A stretch of DNA of 64,000 bases from Apostichopus japonicus (Eukaryota > Echinodermata > Holothuroidea > Aspidochirotida > Stichopodidae). Both the position numbers and the translations under genes were made by a program. The notes beneath the pieces were generated by a model, which saw nothing but the letters and a program-made list of their open reading frames with translations, did not search any database and had not been told where the DNA came from. The stretch is taken from positions 12,673,501-12,737,500 of the forward strand of contig NC_092568.1 in the NCBI RefSeq assembly GCF_037975245.1, in the 5' to 3' direction. Of the stretch, positions 62,001 through 64,000 are shown piece by piece; within the stretch, counting starts at the first letter, position 1, and each line of letters starts with the position of its first letter.

Positions 62001-64000
62001 GTACAAGGCTTTTGCACACACACACCAGCATAGTAATGAGTTGGAAAGCCCACAATGGGAAAAATTTCCAGCCTCCTCTGGGATCGTGTAATATTGGGAC
62101 TGTTAATGTTTGATTTCCACAAAATCCCACAAAATGACTTTTCACTTCATGTCTAGACAGTGTTTCCTTTTGCAGGGCAGCACAGTTGGTTTGTTGCCAT
62201 TTGTAATTAAAAGATGGTACAATCCTTAAACATTAATTTAGATTCCTCTTGATTCATCCTACTGTGCATGAGCCAGATGTTCAGTTTTATTGAAGGGTTG
62301 AGAGAATGGGTTTGTAGCACAGCAAACAAAGTTTCCTTCAGGCATGTAGGTATCAATTATTGGAGACAAATATTAGCACAATGATTAACTTATAAGATTG
62401 ATTGTCCAGTGGGTAGGAATCACTTCAACTTCGAGAACAAAAGAAGCAGTTCAAAAGGAAGACAACTTGATTAATCTAAGAATCTAAGGGATGAGCAGCT
62501 TGTGACACGAATGTGGGAATCCTTTAAAGTTGCTGTGGCACTAGTCTGAGGTCAGGACAGTATTAAAGGGTTTCACTGTCCTGTAATGCTGTTTTGACCC
62601 ACTGACTCTTTAACTGCCTGCAGAAACGAGTTGTAGCCAAGTGTTGCCTGACTTTGAAATGTTACGAAAAACCATTAGTTTGCCCCAAGTAATTACTGAG
62701 TTTTCCAGTGTGTTGAATATTCAGAACCTTGATTATCATAAAAGGTTATCATAATATGGTAATAATGTTATTGGTCTATGACATATTTGCATTTACCATA
62801 ACAGTCCCCAAATAGCCAGACGCAATGCTAAAAGCTCAAAAAGACTGCTTTTAATATTTGAGTTGTAGACCGAGTGGTAGACAGAAATTGGACCTATTAG
62901 GAAGCTGTCTATTAGGACATACTCATACCCATAAACAGTTAATTGTCCTTGCAAGTTTACACTTGTAAGACTACATAAGATACAAACTTCCTATTGATGA
63001 TGACCAGTGTACACATCAAGTTCTTTTATTGTGAAGCAGTCGTTAGCACTGTATAGAGTGATTGTACATCCTGGGAGAACGGTTCAGATGTGGTGCCTCA
63101 TTTCATTAACAGAAAGCAAAATTGCTAAAATACCCCATGGCCATAATATATTGAAGTTCAAGGTAAGCTTGGATACAGTATAAATATATAATCAATTTAC
63201 TTGCAGGGTATTAGCAGTGATTCCATCGGACAGTGTATTGATGCGCACTAATTTTCTTGGCAAAGCTGCTATGAATCAAGGTGGAAAATTCTTAAAGTGC
63301 TCAACTTTTGGGTTCTATAGTTTAAAATAATTATTCAAGCTTGTAATGTTCTAATCTGTTTTGGATATGAGCAAGGATAGTCATCATCCACACTGTGTAT
63401 TTGCTAGTTGAAACAATTCCTTGCTCCGTTCGATTCCGGGCATGAACTAATCATTTGAATGACTTGGTACCATATATGCTCCAAGTAACAGGATAACATA
63501 CTCATAAATATGGTACTCAATAGCATATAGAGCTTTAGAAGGAACTAACTATAAAACCATTGTCGTGTTATTAGATTTTAGAAGTGGTAGACAGTTTTGA
63601 GCACTCTACTTAACTAGCACTGTAAGACCTATTAGATCGTAACTGGCAAGCTATAATGGACTTTTGATAACATTTTCCATTCAAGATCTCCTCCTTTCAC
63701 TACTCACTGGAATCAAAGGAAATTTCAAAAATAAGTATAACCTTTCATGGCACTTTGCTAACTATAAACCCAAGACTCATTACATTGCTGTGGTATATGA
63801 TACTGTCGATTTTATATTTTAGTCACTTAAATCGAAAAGGACAGTTAGATATGGAGGTAGTCGCCTAAGCAGGTTCCACTTTAAAGTGTTGTTTAAATAC
63901 CATTTCATTTGTTTGAGAATTGTCTCTATTATTAAAGCTTCAGCAATCGTTGTGAAAGATAATCTTACTTATTCAAGAGGCAATGAAAGGCCTGTCAAAT
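49676..64000 (+). CDS. PLCB4: Phospholipase C beta 4 (norpA type): 5' part of the gene
   Basis: This is the N-terminal part of a PLCB4-class phospholipase C beta, the Gq effector used in phototransduction in flies and in cerebellar and retinal signalling in mammals. Two coding exons, 50028-50111 and 58101-58181, join in phase 0 into 55 residues. [14 protein letters not shown]...FDRYDE matches the vertebrate PLCB4 start (MAKPYEFNWQKEVP...FDRYEE). [20 protein letters not shown] matches [20 protein letters not shown], the beginning of the PH domain. PLCB1-3 N-termini differ clearly. The expected next exon, starting near EGQVLE, is not found before 64000, so PH, EF hands, catalytic X-Y, C2 and C-terminal domains lie downstream. 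The gene has the same strand as the PLCB1-type gene ending 43.6 kb upstream. Confidence 0.93.
50028..50111 (+). CDS. PLCB4: PLCB4 coding exon 1 (start codon)
   Basis: 28 codons from ATG at 50028 to donor GTACGT at 50112. The start context GTCATGG has a purine at -3 and G at +4. The in-frame TAG 12 bp upstream and the exact MAK(P/Q)Y start shared with vertebrate PLCB4 fix this start. Confidence 0.93.
50428..51030 (-). pseudogene. 5'-truncated, decayed LINE (non-LTR retrotransposon) fragment, reverse-transcriptase C-terminus and 3' end
   Basis: Read on the minus strand from about 51011, the sequence gives [16 protein letters not shown], then a stop, then [14 protein letters not shown]. This is the well-known C-terminal block of CR1/L2/jockey-like reverse transcriptases (HITPVL..LHWLPV....FKILL.TYKAL). 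After a frameshift, [11 protein letters not shown] matches the later (A)APRLWNSLP block. Several stops and at least one frameshift make it inactive. The 3' end runs to an ATT-repeat tail (plus-strand AATAATAATAA at about 50430), typical of these LINEs. It lies antisense within PLCB4 intron 1. Confidence 0.8.
54031..54690. repeat. 76-bp minisatellite in PLCB4 intron 1, about 8.5 copies
   Basis: The unit runs TGGGATTGTGTGATGGTATG, then TTACAGGTCAGAGG, then GCACACTGCAGCCTCTATCA, then CAGGTTAATACC. Copies start at 54031, 54107 and so on. Later copies carry small deletions, and the last is degenerate. It is unrelated in sequence to the other 76-bp array at 48208. Confidence 0.93.
58101..58181 (+). 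CDS. PLCB4: PLCB4 coding exon 2 (start of PH domain)
   Basis: 27 codons between acceptor TTCTTTTCAG and donor GTAGGT, phase 0/0. It encodes [20 protein letters not shown] then YWKSEGK. CLFKVDE(Y/F)GFF is nearly identical to vertebrate PLCB4. Confidence 0.95.
58182..64000 (+). other. PLCB4 intron 2 (start; continues past the window)
   Basis: No further PLCB4 exon is seen after testing the obvious CAG acceptors (for example near 60132, 62176 and 63207): none is followed by the expected PH-domain sequence. A diverged GGTCA-type repeat pair lies at 59890-60060. The rest is AT-rich and unremarkable. Confidence 0.7.
59890..60060. repeat. Diverged GGTCA-type repeat pair
   Basis: AGGACCATATAGATATTGGT then GGAGGTTAAAGG, followed by GGTCAACTGAGGTCAAC, is echoed about 115 bp later by AGGACCTTAATGAAATTGGT then GGAGTTAAAG. 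The wording resembles the pair at 33600-33870. Confidence 0.5.

Noticed and set aside
58182-64000. CAG acceptor-like sites followed by short open frames, tested as PLCB4 exon 3
   Set aside because: None encodes the expected continuation of the PH domain.
1-64000. CRISPR arrays, operons or bacterial defence islands
   Set aside because: All direct-repeat arrays are minisatellites without unique spacers, and the genes have introns; this is animal DNA.

Overview
The window is animal nuclear DNA: AT-rich, with small coding exons, GT-AG introns, minisatellites and transposon remnants. The only protein-coding genes I can support are two phospholipase C beta (PLCB) genes, both on the + strand. An invertebrate deuterostome is the best guess, because of the strong PLCB4 similarity, the dense small DNA transposons and the echinoderm-like 'GGTCAAAGGTCA' repeats. 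The species cannot be fixed from this sequence alone.

Layout. Positions 267-6452 hold the last six coding exons of a PLCB1/2/3-type gene. They encode the distal C-terminal coiled coil and a Ser/Pro/Lys-rich tail. Introns of this gene carry a 54-bp minisatellite (2183-3290) and an AGTACTT-rich hAT-like repeat (about 4380-4907). From about 6.9 to 49.6 kb there is roughly 43 kb with no recognisable gene. That stretch holds two inverted hAT-type MITEs with perfect 8-bp target duplications (16460-16837 and 18820-19184), a TTAA-flanked Kolobok-like MITE (33047-33244), a 303-bp inverted-repeat element (13166-13468), a nested hairpin (13686-13754), tRNA-derived SINE-like pieces, and several minisatellites with periods of 39, 40, about 68, 76 and 80 bp. 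From about 49676 a PLCB4-type (norpA-type) gene begins. Its start codon is at 50028, coding exon 1 ends at 50111, and coding exon 2 is 58101-58181. The rest of that gene lies beyond the window. Its first intron contains a decayed LINE fragment (about 50428-51030, minus strand) and another 76-bp minisatellite.

How the parts relate. Both genes encode Gq-coupled enzymes that hydrolyse phosphatidylinositol 4,5-bisphosphate to IP3 and diacylglycerol. A PLCB1-type gene followed head-to-tail by PLCB4, with no gene between, is the arrangement known on human chromosome 20p12. The main biological observation here is therefore an apparently ancient PLCB1-PLCB4 tandem linkage. I found no evidence of a new enzymatic or defence system; almost all other open reading frames are chance or repeat-derived.
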